The notes under the pieces were generated by a model, which was given only the letters and a program-made list of their open reading frames with translations, was not told where the DNA came from and did not search any database. Made by a program: the position numbers and the translations under genes. From Chloroflexota bacterium (GTDB lineage: Bacteria; Chloroflexota; UBA6077; FW602-bin22; CADDYW01), in NCBI GenBank assembly GCA_902810745.1, contig CADDYW010000005.1, forward strand, positions 61,185 through 125,184: DNA of 64,000 bases. Direction: 5' to 3'. Every line of letters starts with the position of its first letter. Position 1 is the stretch's first letter. Below, piece by piece: positions 7,629-16,245 of the stretch.

Positions 7629-9026
7629 ATGAGCGACGACCGATTGGCTTTCGCCTCCATCCGCGACCTCGCGCGAATGATCCGCACGGGCGAGACCTCG
7701 CCGACCGCGCTCGTCGATTACTTCGCCCAGCGCCTAGACACCATCGGACGCAACCTGAACGCGGTCGTCACGATCACCTACGATCGAGCGATGCGCGAGG
7801 CCAGGGCCGCCGAAGCCGAGCTGAAGGCTGGCTACGATCGCGGCCTCCTGCACGGCATCCCGTACGGTGCGAAGGACCTCCTCGCGGCGGTCGGCTACCC
7901 GACGACCTGGGGCGCAGCGCCTCTGCGTGATCAGGTCTTCTCCGAGGATGCGACCGTCATCGAGCGGCTGCGCGACGCGGGCGCCGTCCTCGTCGCCAAG
8001 CTCGCGATGGTCGAGCTAGCCGGCGGTATGGGTTACAACCAGCCGAATGCCTCGCTCACCGGCCCGGGTATCAACCCCTGGAACCTGAACGCCTGGAGCG
8101 GTGGCTCGTCGAGTGGATCGGGCTCGGCCGTGGGCGCGGGCGCGGTGCCGTTCGCGCTCGGCTCTGAGACCTGGGGCTCGATCCTCACGCCTTCCAGCTA
8201 CTGCGGCGTCAGCGGGCTACGACCGACGTACGGACGGGTCAGCCGCCACGGGGCGATGGCGTTGAGCTGGACCCTCGATAAGATCGGACCGCTTGGCCAC
8301 TCGGCCGACGATTGCGGTATCGTCCTTGGCGCAATCGCCGGACCCGATCCACGCGATCCAACCACCTTGCCAACCCTGTACCGCTACGCCCCGGACACGG
8401 ACCGCTCCGCCGGATTCCGCCTCGGCGTGTTACGCGATGGCCTCCAGGATATGCAGCCGGAGGTTCGAGCGAGCTTCGCGGATTCACTTGTCGTGCTCGG
8501 CGAGATCGCAACGCTCGAAGATGTCGCCCTGCCAGTTTTTCCGTACGGCGAGGTCGCCCGGATCATCTTGAGCGCCGAGGCGGCGACCGCGCTCGCGGCC
8601 CTGATCGAGAGCGGCAAGCTCGCGGGCCTGACCGCGCCCGAGGATCGCATCGGCGGCTACGCAGGAACGCTGATTCCGGCGGTCGACTACCTTCGCGCCC
8701 AGCAGATTCGACGGCACCTCGACCGCGCGCTCGACACTCTGTTCGCACGCTACGATGCGATCGTCTGCCCGACCACGGCCGTGGTCGCGAGCCCGCTGGA
8801 TATGCGCTTCGACGATTACGCTGGAAAGATGCGGCGGCTCTCGATTGGCGCCGCAGGCAATCTGGCCGGGCTTCCAGCGATCAGCGTTCCAAATGGCTTT
8901 GGCGAGCGCGGCTTGCCCACCGGGCTCCAGATCGTCGGTCGGGCTGGCGCCGAGGACGCCGTCCTGGCCGTCGCGCGCGCCTATCAATCGCGAACCGACT
9001 GGCACACTCGGCATCCTGCACTGTAG
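7629..9026 (+). CDS. Amidase-signature family hydrolase (AtzE/GatA-like)
   Basis: 465 aa, full length for the family. The Ser-cisSer-Lys triad is visible: K82 in YGAKDLL, the cis-Ser in the glycine/serine run GGSSSGSGS (about 158-166) and the nucleophile S184 in GSETWGSILTPS. The last motif is GSDTGGSIRTPA in GatA; the Trp in place of Gly marks a different substrate class. The enzyme would hydrolyse a carboxamide to acid and ammonia. A separate canonical gatCAB is present at 26237-31282, so this pair is not the tRNA amidotransferase. No neighbouring catabolic gene tells the substrate. Confidence 0.88.
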   Translation: MSDDRLAFASIRDLARMIRTGETSPTALVDYFAQRLDTIGRNLNAVVTITYDRAMREARAAEAELKAGYDRGLLHGIPYGAKDLLAAVGYPTTWGAAPLRDQVFSEDATVIERLRDAGAVLVAKLAMVELAGGMGYNQPNASLTGPGINPWNLNAWSGGSSSGSGSAVGAGAVPFALGSETWGSILTPSSYCGVSGLRPTYGRVSRHGAMALSWTLDKIGPLGHSADDCGIVLGAIAGPDPRDPTTLPTLYRYAPDTDRSAGFRLGVLRDGLQDMQPEVRASFADSLVVLGEIATLEDVALPVFPYGEVARIILSAEAATALAALIESGKLAGLTAPEDRIGGYAGTLIPAVDYLRAQQIRRHLDRALDTLFARYDAIVCPTTAVVASPLDMRFDDYAGKMRRLSIGAAGNLAGLPAISVPNGFGERGLPTGLQIVGRAGAEDAVLAVARAYQSRTDWHTRHPAL

Positions 9027-9160
9027 AGCGGGGGTCGGGGACCAGCGAGCAGGCGTGAGGTCTGGAGGTCGCGCCCGGCGCGGCCCCCGGCGCCCGTATC
9101 CGGCCTGACGTTTCCGCGTGGCGCTGTAGCCATTGCAGCAAGTAGGGAGACGGCGCAAGA

Positions 9161-9352
9161 GTGTGGACTCGTGGAGGCGAACAGAAACCTCCCGCTGGCG
9201 TGCGCGTTCGCGTGCTCCGCGGAGCCTACGCGGGCTACGTCGGCATCGTCGAGGACGTCGACGAGGTCGCGCGAACGATCCGGATTCTCGTGCCCTTCTT
9301 CGGAAGGAACGTTCCGGTCGTCCTGCCATTCGACGACGTCCAGACGCCCTGA
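9161..9352 (+). CDS. Small stand-alone KOW-domain protein
   Basis: 63 aa from GTG at 9161, with AGGGAGA about 10 bases upstream. VRVLRGAYAGYVGIVEDVD is a KOW motif like the C-terminal domain of NusG, and RTIRILVPFFGRNVPVVLPFDDV continues the small beta-barrel. NusG-type KOW domains bind ribosomal protein S10 or Rho; this one has no NGN domain attached. It lies 134 bases after the amidase. Role unknown; the domain call is fairly safe because of the length of the match. Confidence 0.68.
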   Translation: MWTRGGEQKPPAGVRVRVLRGAYAGYVGIVEDVDEVARTIRILVPFFGRNVPVVLPFDDVQTP

Positions 9353-9446
9353 TACCTGTCCGTCAAGTTGCTGGCATCCCGCCTGACAGTTCACGCTTCA
9401 CTTTTCGCGCCCTACGTTTGACGTTTTGCGTCTTCCGTTTTTCGCC

Positions 9447-10298
9447 TTACATCTGAAGAATCATCTCGAGGCTCGACGCCGTATCGGCGACCGTCTTTTC
9501 GACGAGATACTTGCTGATACTGAGCTCGGTCGTGACGTAATCGTCGTAGCCGATGGCGCGCAGGGCCGCGATGGCGCGAGGCCAGTCGAGGTCGCCGTGC
9601 AACAGGTGGGCGAAGCCGAAGCGGTTGCCGATATCGGTCCGGAAATCCTTCACGTGGATCTTGCGAATCCGCGGACCGAGGATCTCCACCCAGTGGTGCG
9701 GGAAGCCGAAGATCAGGACGTTGCCAAGGTCGAGATAGGCGCCGACCGCCGGGCTGCCGACCTCGTCCAGGAAGCGTGCGAACTCGAGCGGGCTCAGCAG
9801 AAACTTGTTCCACACATTCTCGACGCCGATCGAGACCCCCGCGCGCTCGGCCGCCGGAGCCAGCTCGCGCAGGAAGCCGCGCGCCCGATCGTAGGCGTCG
9901 CGATACGACACGTCGGAGGTGACGACGCCCGGAACGACCAGGATCGTGTTGGCGCCGAGGAGCGACGCGACGTGAATCGCCCGCTCGCCGATGGCCAGCG
10001 CCTTCTGCCGCACCGACGGATCGTCGCTGGTCGGCGGATAGCGCCAGAACAGCCCGGACGACAGGCTCGGCAGCTCCAGGCCGGCAGCCTCGGCCTGCCG
10101 ACGAAGATCCGTAATCGAGGCGTCAGGCGCGTCCAGACCGATGCGTGCCATCATCTCGGGCCGCCCCTCCTCCGTCCCGGCCGCGACCTCCTCCAGATTC
10201 AGCTCGATGCCGTCGAATCCCACCTTGCTCGCCAGTCCAAACACCGCCTCTGCCGACATCGACGGCGGCAGACACCAGCGGTTAATGCCCTTCTTCAC
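9447..10298 (-). CDS. Sugar phosphate isomerase/epimerase (xylose isomerase-like TIM barrel)
   Basis: 283 aa. The AP endonuclease 2/xylose isomerase-like TIM-barrel pattern is clear: GFDGIELNLEE near the N-terminus, VSIGVENVWNKFLLSP, VGAYLDLGNVLIFG, IRKIHVKDFR and ELSIS near the end, with the acidic and histidine metal ligands in ENVW, DLGN, HVKD and TELS. It probably acts on a sugar or inositol-type ketone. GTG at 10298 is taken as start because GAGGAG lies 10 bases upstream; longer readings reach into the divergent promoter region. Confidence 0.85.
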   Translation of the reverse strand: MKKGINRWCLPPSMSAEAVFGLASKVGFDGIELNLEEVAAGTEEGRPEMMARIGLDAPDASITDLRRQAEAAGLELPSLSSGLFWRYPPTSDDPSVRQKALAIGERAIHVASLLGANTILVVPGVVTSDVSYRDAYDRARGFLRELAPAAERAGVSIGVENVWNKFLLSPLEFARFLDEVGSPAVGAYLDLGNVLIFGFPHHWVEILGPRIRKIHVKDFRTDIGNRFGFAHLLHGDLDWPRAIAALRAIGYDDYVTTELSISKYLVEKTVADTASSLEMILQM

Positions 10299-10450
10299 CG
10301 TGAACAATCTCCTCGTGCGCCGAACTGCACTCGATCTTGCGAGAATCCGCGACCATTGTCCAGGCTGGGTCGCGATGGGACACATTTTATCGAACTCTAA
10401 GGGAAGAGAGTCTCCCTCTTCGCTACAATCGGTGCCTGGGAGTGATGCGG

Positions 10451-11488
10451 ATGGCCAGAACACTGGCAACCATCATCGCCGAGCATCAGGAAGAGATCGC
10501 CGACGCGTGGATGGGCCGACTGCGCCTCGCGGAAGGCTCCGGGTTCGCCGGGCGTGCTGATGACAGGATCGGCCCCTTAAGCCGCCCCCTCCTTCGCGCT
10601 CTCCTGTCAGCGGTCGCCGAGGGTCACCAGGGGCAAAGCTCGGCATTCGTGCGCGAGATCTGCCCCCGCTTCGCAGCAGCAGGATTTCGCCTCTCCGAGA
10701 TCCAACGAGCAGTTCTCCTGCTGAAGGAGGTCCTGGATCCGTACCTGGCCGGCTTGCTTCACGCCGATACCGACGCGTTCCTGAGTGCGAGACGCGCCGT
10801 CGACCGATTCCTCGAATCGATCGTCTTCGAGCTGTCGGAGCGCTACCCGTCATTCGTGCGGGATCACGTCGACACGTACGTCAAGCACCTGGAGGAGCGA
10901 AACCGTACCCTGGAACGCCAGGTCTTACGCGATGGGCTGACCGGCCTGTACAATCGGCGCTACATGCAGGATCGGCTGCGCGAGGAACTGGCACGTGCAC
11001 ATCGCTACCGACGCGACCTGGCGCTGCTACTTCTGGACGTGGATCACTTCAAACGTGTCAACGATACCCTCGGTCATCCCGCCGGAGACCTCGCCCTTGC
11101 CCGCGTAGCACGCACCCTTCGCTCCACCATCCGCGACACCGACATCCCTGCTCGTTACGGGGGCGACGAGTTCGCGGTGATCCTCCCCGAGGCATCGCAC
11201 GACGGCGGCAGGGCCGTTGGCGAGCGTATCCGCGCGGCCGTCGAGGCGATGGATGCATCCGGTGTCGAAGCATCGCGCATAACCGTGAGCGTCGGGATCG
11301 CTGCCTTCCCGATCGACGCCGACGATGCCGCGTTGCTGATCGAGCAAGCCGACCGGGCGCTCTACCAGGCGAAACGCGACGGAAAGAACCGCGTCGCCGT
11401 GGCCGGAAGCGCACGATCTCCGGAGACAGTGTCGTCGCGTGCGGCCGGTGAATCAGGTCGGCCACGCTGGCTTTCGCTCACCGGCTAG
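10451..11488 (+). CDS. Diguanylate cyclase (GGDEF) with N-terminal helical sensor domain
   Basis: 345 aa. Residues about 1-150 are helical and resemble the RsbR/RsbRD-type N-terminal sensing domain (LATIIAEHQEEIADAW). The GGDEF domain follows DGLTGLYNRRYMQDRL, with the active site RYGGDEF and an inhibitory I-site RDTD five residues before it, so c-di-GMP product feedback is expected. It makes c-di-GMP from two GTP in the cytoplasm. No membrane segment. ATG at 10451 has GGGAG 8 bases upstream; a TACAAT at 10424-10429 could be its -10. Its stop overlaps that of the convergent gene at 11485 in a shared CTAG. Confidence 0.9.
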   Translation: MARTLATIIAEHQEEIADAWMGRLRLAEGSGFAGRADDRIGPLSRPLLRALLSAVAEGHQGQSSAFVREICPRFAAAGFRLSEIQRAVLLLKEVLDPYLAGLLHADTDAFLSARRAVDRFLESIVFELSERYPSFVRDHVDTYVKHLEERNRTLERQVLRDGLTGLYNRRYMQDRLREELARAHRYRRDLALLLLDVDHFKRVNDTLGHPAGDLALARVARTLRSTIRDTDIPARYGGDEFAVILPEASHDGGRAVGERIRAAVEAMDASGVEASRITVSVGIAAFPIDADDAALLIEQADRALYQAKRDGKNRVAVAGSARSPETVSSRAAGESGRPRWLSLTG

Positions 11489-12114
11489 CCAGGCGTCGAC
11501 CGAAGCGGCTCATTGCGCAAGCTACGCCACAGATACCAGGTGCCCAGCGACCGATACGGTGCCCAGGGCTCGGCAATGCGCTTGATCTCCGCGGGCTTCG
11601 GCAGTGCGTCAAGATCGTAGCGCCGCTTGAGGGCAGTACGGAATCCCAGATCGTCCACCGGAAGCACGTCGAGCCGATTGAGCGCGAAGATCAGAAACAT
11701 CTCGACGGTCCAACGTCCAATTCCCTTCACCTGTACCAGCTCGGAGATGATCGCTTCGTCGTCGAGCGTCGCGATCGTCGCCAGATCGATCTTACCCTGC
11801 TGAACCTTTGTCGCCAGGTCCAGCAGGTACGTCGCTTTTGACCGCGACAAGCCAGCGGCACGAAGCTCCTCGAACGACCGGGCCAGGATCCCTTCGGGGG
11901 TAAGACCTCTGCCGTCGGGCATCAGGGCGTCGAGGCGCTGGCGAATTGCTGCCGCGGCCTTGACCGAGAGCTGCTGACCGACGATCGAGCCAGCCAGGGA
12001 GGCGAAGAGATTCGTCGACGGCCGCAGGTTCGGCGGACCGATCTCGGCGATGAGGGGGGCGAGGACAGGATCACGCGCGGCGAGATAGGCCATCGCGTCG
12101 GCGAAATCGCTCAC
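11485..12114 (-). CDS. alkA: DNA-3-methyladenine glycosylase II (AlkA-like, HhH-GPD)
   Basis: 209 aa. The helix-hairpin-helix is LVQVKGIGRWTVEMFL (about 126-141), followed by the Gly/Pro-rich segment LPVDDLG, whose Asp at about 154-155 is the catalytic residue that drives base excision. QQLSVKAAAAI in the N-terminal half is also typical. It removes alkylated purines from DNA. It lacks the extra N-terminal domain of E. coli AlkA, like the short form common in many bacteria. Its start ATG overlaps the stop of aroB. Confidence 0.88.
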   Translation of the reverse strand: MSDFADAMAYLAARDPVLAPLIAEIGPPNLRPSTNLFASLAGSIVGQQLSVKAAAAIRQRLDALMPDGRGLTPEGILARSFEELRAAGLSRSKATYLLDLATKVQQGKIDLATIATLDDEAIISELVQVKGIGRWTVEMFLIFALNRLDVLPVDDLGFRTALKRRYDLDALPKPAEIKRIAEPWAPYRSLGTWYLWRSLRNEPLRSTPG

Positions 12115-13178
12115 TGTCCAAGCAGCTCCGCGACGACTTCACGAACAAGCTCAAGCGGAATCCCCGCTTCGATGCGCGCGTGACCAATGCGGTCCAGCAG
12201 AATCCAGCGAAGCTGCGCACCGCGCGACTTCTTGTCGCGGGTCATCCGCTCCATCACCGAGTCAACCTGCGGAGGCGGAGCGTCGGCTGGAAACCGGGTC
12301 GGGAGACCGAACCGCGCGAGCACACGATTCTGCCGCTCCGCGAGGGAAGGCTCCAGCAGCCCCCTCCTGACGGCGATCTCGGCCGCGCCCACCATTCCGA
12401 TGCTCACCGCTTCCCCGTGCAGCAAGACCTGGTAGTCTAGTGCCGCCTCGAGTGCCTGCCCAATCGTGTGCCCGTAGTTCAGGATCATACGCAGTCCGGC
12501 CTCGTGCTCATCTTCGGTGACGACCCGAACTTTATGCTGCGCGCAGCGCTCGATGACCTCCGGGACCAGCGGAGAGCTAAGGTCACCAAGGCCGTCTGCA
12601 TGTGCCTCCAGAACGTCAAGTAGCTCGGCGTCGAGAATCATCGCACATTTGATCCCCTCGGCCCAGCCATCCGCCAGGAGGCGAGGTGACAGTGACCGGA
12701 GCGTATCAGTATCGCCGACGATCAGCCGAGCCGGGTGAAACGCACCGATCAGGTTCTTGCCCTTCGGATGATTCACCCCCACCTTACCGCCGATCGAGCT
12801 ATCGATCTGGGCGAGAATCGTCGTCGGTACCTGCACGAGCGGCATACCTCGCAGAAACGTCGCCGCGACGAATCCGGCCACGTCGCCCACGACGCCGCCG
12901 CCTAGCGCGACAATCGCGTCGATACGCTCCGCCCGCTGGTCCACGAGCCAGTCGTACAGGATCGACGCGGTCTGCAGGCACTTCGTCGGCTCGCCCGCCG
13001 GAAGCTGGTAGGCCGCGCTCTCGTAGCCAGCCGCTCTCAGCCCAGCCATCGCTTCTTCGCCGTACAGCGGGTACACCACGTCGTCGCTGATCACGAATGC
13101 GCGCCCACTGAGTCCAACCTCGCGCAGCTTCTTTCCGAGCTGGCCAAGCAATCCCCGTCCGTATGCCAGTACGCTCAC
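12111..13178 (-). CDS. aroB: 3-dehydroquinate synthase
   Basis: 355 aa, usual family length. NAD-binding GGGVVGDVAGFVAATFLRG, the PTTILAQIDSSIGGKVGVN signature, and the metal ligands in EGIKC, NYGHTIGQ and LHGEAV are intact. It converts DAHP to 3-dehydroquinate in the shikimate pathway. It follows aroK with a 4-base overlap and precedes alkA with a 4-base overlap, so alkA is translated from the aromatic amino acid operon. Confidence 0.95.
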   Translation of the reverse strand: MSVLAYGRGLLGQLGKKLREVGLSGRAFVISDDVVYPLYGEEAMAGLRAAGYESAAYQLPAGEPTKCLQTASILYDWLVDQRAERIDAIVALGGGVVGDVAGFVAATFLRGMPLVQVPTTILAQIDSSIGGKVGVNHPKGKNLIGAFHPARLIVGDTDTLRSLSPRLLADGWAEGIKCAMILDAELLDVLEAHADGLGDLSSPLVPEVIERCAQHKVRVVTEDEHEAGLRMILNYGHTIGQALEAALDYQVLLHGEAVSIGMVGAAEIAVRRGLLEPSLAERQNRVLARFGLPTRFPADAPPPQVDSVMERMTRDKKSRGAQLRWILLDRIGHARIEAGIPLELVREVVAELLGQ

Positions 13179-13723
13179 GCTTCCCCCCTGGTCCGGTCCT
13201 CTGCGCTGGTCCTCGGCAAGCTCTCCAGGATCCGAGCGGCAACCTCGTCGACAGTGTGCTCATCGGTACTCACGACTATATCGGCGATCGCGTAGGCATC
13301 CTCGCGCGCGGCGAGGAGGGACCGGATGCGTTCGAGCGGCTCCGCTCCCGCCAGCAGAGGCCGTTCCTCCGTACCTGGCGCTGCACGCAAGCGGCAGAGA
13401 ATGGTCTCGGGTGAAGCCTCCAGGCGAACGATCCAGTTTCGATCGCGCATGAGTCTCCGGCTGACCGGATCGACTGGCGCGCCGCCCCCGACACTGATGA
13501 CCTGGCCCACACCTGCACATACCCGCGCGACCGTCTCGCGCTCGGCAGCGCGGAAGGTTGCCTCGCCGTCGCGACGAAAGACCTCGGCGATACTCTTGCC
13601 GAAATGGCCAACCAGCAGAGCATCCGTGTCGACGAAGGGCCACGCGAGGCGCGCGGCGAGAGCTCTCCCCACCGCACTCTTGCCCGTCCCGCTGAATCCA
13701 ATGAGGACAATGTTATCGGGCAC
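13175..13723 (-). CDS. aroK: Shikimate kinase
   Basis: 182 aa. Walker A GFSGTGKS, shikimate-binding DTD in FVDTDALL, FRAAERE and the central GGGAPVD sheet-loop, and the lid RLRAAPGTEERPLL. It phosphorylates shikimate with ATP. GTG at 13723 is chosen; TTG at 13732 would extend it by three codons. The gene overlaps the threonine aldolase gene before it by 11 bases (20 with the longer start) and aroB after it by 4, so all are tightly coupled. Confidence 0.93.
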   Translation of the reverse strand: MPDNIVLIGFSGTGKSAVGRALAARLAWPFVDTDALLVGHFGKSIAEVFRRDGEATFRAAERETVARVCAGVGQVISVGGGAPVDPVSRRLMRDRNWIVRLEASPETILCRLRAAPGTEERPLLAGAEPLERIRSLLAAREDAYAIADIVVSTDEHTVDEVAARILESLPRTSAEDRTRGEA

Positions 13724-14768
13724 TGACGGCAACGCCTACCAGCACGTCTCGAGCGGCCAAGATCGCCCGCTCGATATCTTCCCGGACGATTCCGTAATGG
13801 GTGACCATGCGGATGCGCTCCGGCCCGGCGACGGTGCAGAGGACGCCGCGCTCCTTGAGCGCCATCAGCAGCCCTGCCGCGCCGATGGGAGCAGTGACGT
13901 CGAAGATGACGATATTCGTGCGAACCTTCTTCGGATCCAGGACGATCCCGGGCAGGTCGGCAAGACCCTCGGCAAGAAGGCGGGCATTCTCGTGATCCTC
14001 GACGAGGCGATCGACCATTGTATTCAGGGCAACGATGCCAGCAGCTGCGATCACGCCCGCCTGCCGCATGCCACCGCCGAGCATCTTACGGTACTTTCGT
14101 GCAGTTTCGATGTAGTCCTTGCGCCCGCAGAGGACGGAGCCAACCGGGGCCGCCAATCCCTTCGACAGGCAGAACGTGACCGAATCGACCTCGGCCGTGA
14201 GCGTGTGCACCTCGACGCCGAGCGCAACCGCGGCGTTGAAAATGCGGGCACCATCCAGGTGAACGGAGACGCCGTGGCGGTGTGCCACCGCCGCGACCGC
14301 ATGGATCTGCGCTGAATCCAGCACGGCCCCACCGTTCCGGTTGTGCGTATTTTCGAGGCAGACCAGGCTGGTGCGGGGATGATGCACGTTCGGTGGACGG
14401 ATTGCCGCCTCGACCTCGGCGGGATCCAGCATTCCGTCGACGTTGTGCACGGTGCGCAGCTGAAGGGCGCCGACCACGGCGCAGCCAGCCACCTCGTAGT
14501 GGAAGATGTGTGCCTGGTCCCCGACGATAACCTCATCGCCACGCTGGGTGTGCGAGAGAACGCCGACGAGATTTCCCTGGGTCCCCGAGGTGACCAGCAC
14601 GGCGGCCTCTTTCCCCGTGCGCTCCGCGGCGAGCTCCTCGAGCCGGTTCACGGTCGGATCCTCGCCAAAGACGTCGTCTCCCAGCTCCGCGTTCGCCATT
14701 GCTCGACGCATCTCCGGGGTCGGCAGGGTCACCGTGTCACTGCGAAGATCAACCGCCCGATCAGACAT
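13713..14768 (-). CDS. ltaE: Low-specificity L-threonine aldolase
   Basis: 351 aa, PLP fold type I. The start VDLRSDTVTLPTPEMRRAM and GDDVFGEDPTVN are family signatures, HLDGARIFNA provides the PLP-ring Asp, and the PLP lysine is in CLSKGLAAPVGS. It cleaves threonine or allo-threonine to glycine and acetaldehyde. It is the first gene of the run that continues into aroK, aroB and alkA, 27 bases after the glycosyltransferase gene 14796-15932. Glycine made here could feed the SHMT-GcvT protein at 50531-53746; that link is only inference. Confidence 0.92.
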   Translation of the reverse strand: MSDRAVDLRSDTVTLPTPEMRRAMANAELGDDVFGEDPTVNRLEELAAERTGKEAAVLVTSGTQGNLVGVLSHTQRGDEVIVGDQAHIFHYEVAGCAVVGALQLRTVHNVDGMLDPAEVEAAIRPPNVHHPRTSLVCLENTHNRNGGAVLDSAQIHAVAAVAHRHGVSVHLDGARIFNAAVALGVEVHTLTAEVDSVTFCLSKGLAAPVGSVLCGRKDYIETARKYRKMLGGGMRQAGVIAAAGIVALNTMVDRLVEDHENARLLAEGLADLPGIVLDPKKVRTNIVIFDVTAPIGAAGLLMALKERGVLCTVAGPERIRMVTHYGIVREDIERAILAARDVLVGVAVSAR

Positions 14769-14795
14769 AGCCTTCCTCCTTTGTCGTGGCCAGGC

Positions 14796-15932
14796 TCAGG
14801 CCGTGACGATCTGCATGAAGCGTACGATCGACTCTTCGGTCGTGTGCGGTGGAGCGTACCCCGGATACCGACGGGCAATCTCGATATCACGCGGAAGATC
14901 CAGCCGGCGCTGGGGCACGGAGTAAAACGTTCCCCGCCGCAAGTGCAGCTTGGCCAGGTATTCCTGCTCGGTCTGGCCTGGCGTCGGGATGAGCAAAGCT
15001 TGCCTGCCCAGCTCGGCAAGCTCCATCATCGTCGTGTAGCCCGACCGGCTCACGACCAGCTGTGCGCGATTCATCAGCTCGGCCTGCTGGCACCGATTCA
15101 CGTAGCTGTAGATAGTCACATTCCCACGGGTCCAGACCCGAGGCTCTTCATCTGGCTTACCCAGCGAGACAACGACCCGCCCGGGGACATCATACACCTG
15201 GCGAAGGATGATCTCCTCGAGAACAGTCCGCTGGGGTTCCGGTCCGGAGATCGAAATGTAGCAGTCGATATCCTGGGGCGATGGCTGACGTCTGACGCCG
15301 CTCAAAATGCCGACGTACTCCAGGTGCTCTGGCCTCACGAAACGTGGATTGTGGCTCAGGTCGCCACTCAGGCCTTCGTCGGCGAAGTCTGGCACGATGA
15401 AGCGGTTGACGCGCCCGTAGCAGCGGCGGTAGACATACTCCATTGCGATCTCGATCAGCGGGTTTCGCCCGGGCGCAATGAAGCGGAGTCCGTGCGTTAG
15501 CTGGTACGAGGCGACCCGCGGGCTCCGAATGCCGAATCGACTGTCCGAGATGATCCGGTCGAAGCATCTCCCCCGAAGCAAACGCTGCAGTGCAAGATTC
15601 TCGGCCACGATGGCCCGACAGGCCAGGGGCAGGGTCAAGGTAAACTTCGCATAGAACAACGGGGTGCTCTTCGCAAGCGAGACCGGAATATCCGGCCACT
15701 CGAGAAACGTGCAGCGTCTGCCCAGCTCTTGCTTCAGAAGAGCGAGTGCCCGCGCACTGGAGATGATCGTGACGTCGTGGCCGTGGTCAAGCAAACGACT
15801 GATGAGGGGCAGGTCGCGCGTCGCGTGGCCAAGGCCCCACGACGCCACCGCGAACAGAATTTTCAGGTGTGCTCCAGAGTGAGGAGTCCGGAACTGCGAA
15901 GCTACCGGCCGACCTTCGATCAGTGTGTCCAA
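14796..15932 (-). CDS. MurG/UGT-like (GT-B fold) glycosyltransferase
   Basis: 378 aa from TTG at 15932 with AGAGG 5 bases upstream. The N-terminal domain begins LKILFAVASWGLGHATRDLP, the nucleotide-sugar enzyme signature GLGHA, and the C-terminal domain has SRSGYTTMMELAELGRQAL and IPTPGQTEQEYLA, matching the donor-binding region of GT28-type enzymes. It probably transfers a sugar to a lipid or cell-wall acceptor at the inner face of the membrane. Acceptor and donor are not predictable here. Confidence 0.82.
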   Translation of the reverse strand: MDTLIEGRPVASQFRTPHSGAHLKILFAVASWGLGHATRDLPLISRLLDHGHDVTIISSARALALLKQELGRRCTFLEWPDIPVSLAKSTPLFYAKFTLTLPLACRAIVAENLALQRLLRGRCFDRIISDSRFGIRSPRVASYQLTHGLRFIAPGRNPLIEIAMEYVYRRCYGRVNRFIVPDFADEGLSGDLSHNPRFVRPEHLEYVGILSGVRRQPSPQDIDCYISISGPEPQRTVLEEIILRQVYDVPGRVVVSLGKPDEEPRVWTRGNVTIYSYVNRCQQAELMNRAQLVVSRSGYTTMMELAELGRQALLIPTPGQTEQEYLAKLHLRRGTFYSVPQRRLDLPRDIEIARRYPGYAPPHTTEESIVRFMQIVTA

Positions 15933-16121
15933 GGAACCTCTCGATGAGCGCCGGGACCGCCGGTCTGAGGGTACCTCGTGATCCTATCCGCCTAATCGGA
16001 TCCGAGCTGTTGCTGGCACATGGCACATCGCCGTAATCATCGCATCATGCCGACCTTTTGGCAAGCAGGCAGCAGCCCCACCAGCACACTGTGGGACAGC
16101 AGTCGATTGGACTCAATGGCT

Positions 16122-16174
16122 GTTTCGCCCAGGCGCTCGGTCTGGTACCATCTGGTACCATTGGGTGGCGAAAC
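16122..16174 (+). repeat. Inverted repeat enclosing two tandem TGGTACCA palindromes, upstream of the ECF sigma gene
   Basis: GTTTCGCC (16122-16129) and GGCGAAAC (16167-16174) are perfect inverted repeats. Between them the palindrome TGGTACCA occurs twice, ten bases apart (16143-16150 and 16153-16160), each preceded by TC. Ten-base spacing puts both on the same DNA face, as for paired operator sites. In RNA the arms could close a hairpin. Just after it, GGAAC (16178-16182) and CGTT (16198-16201) loosely resemble an ECF-type promoter. Nothing else is recognisable in the spacer 15933-16245. Confidence 0.55.
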
Positions 16175-16245
16175 CCCGGAACCAGACGTGGAACATACGT
16201 TGTAACATCCGAGAACAAAATGCGTTTTGACGTTTGGAATGGCCG

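Noticed and set aside
9380..9446. A/CG-rich stretches similar to those at 46995-47030 and 53785-53815 as a defined repeat family
   Set aside because: They share only a composition and short strings such as AAAACG; alignment is too poor to call a repeat.
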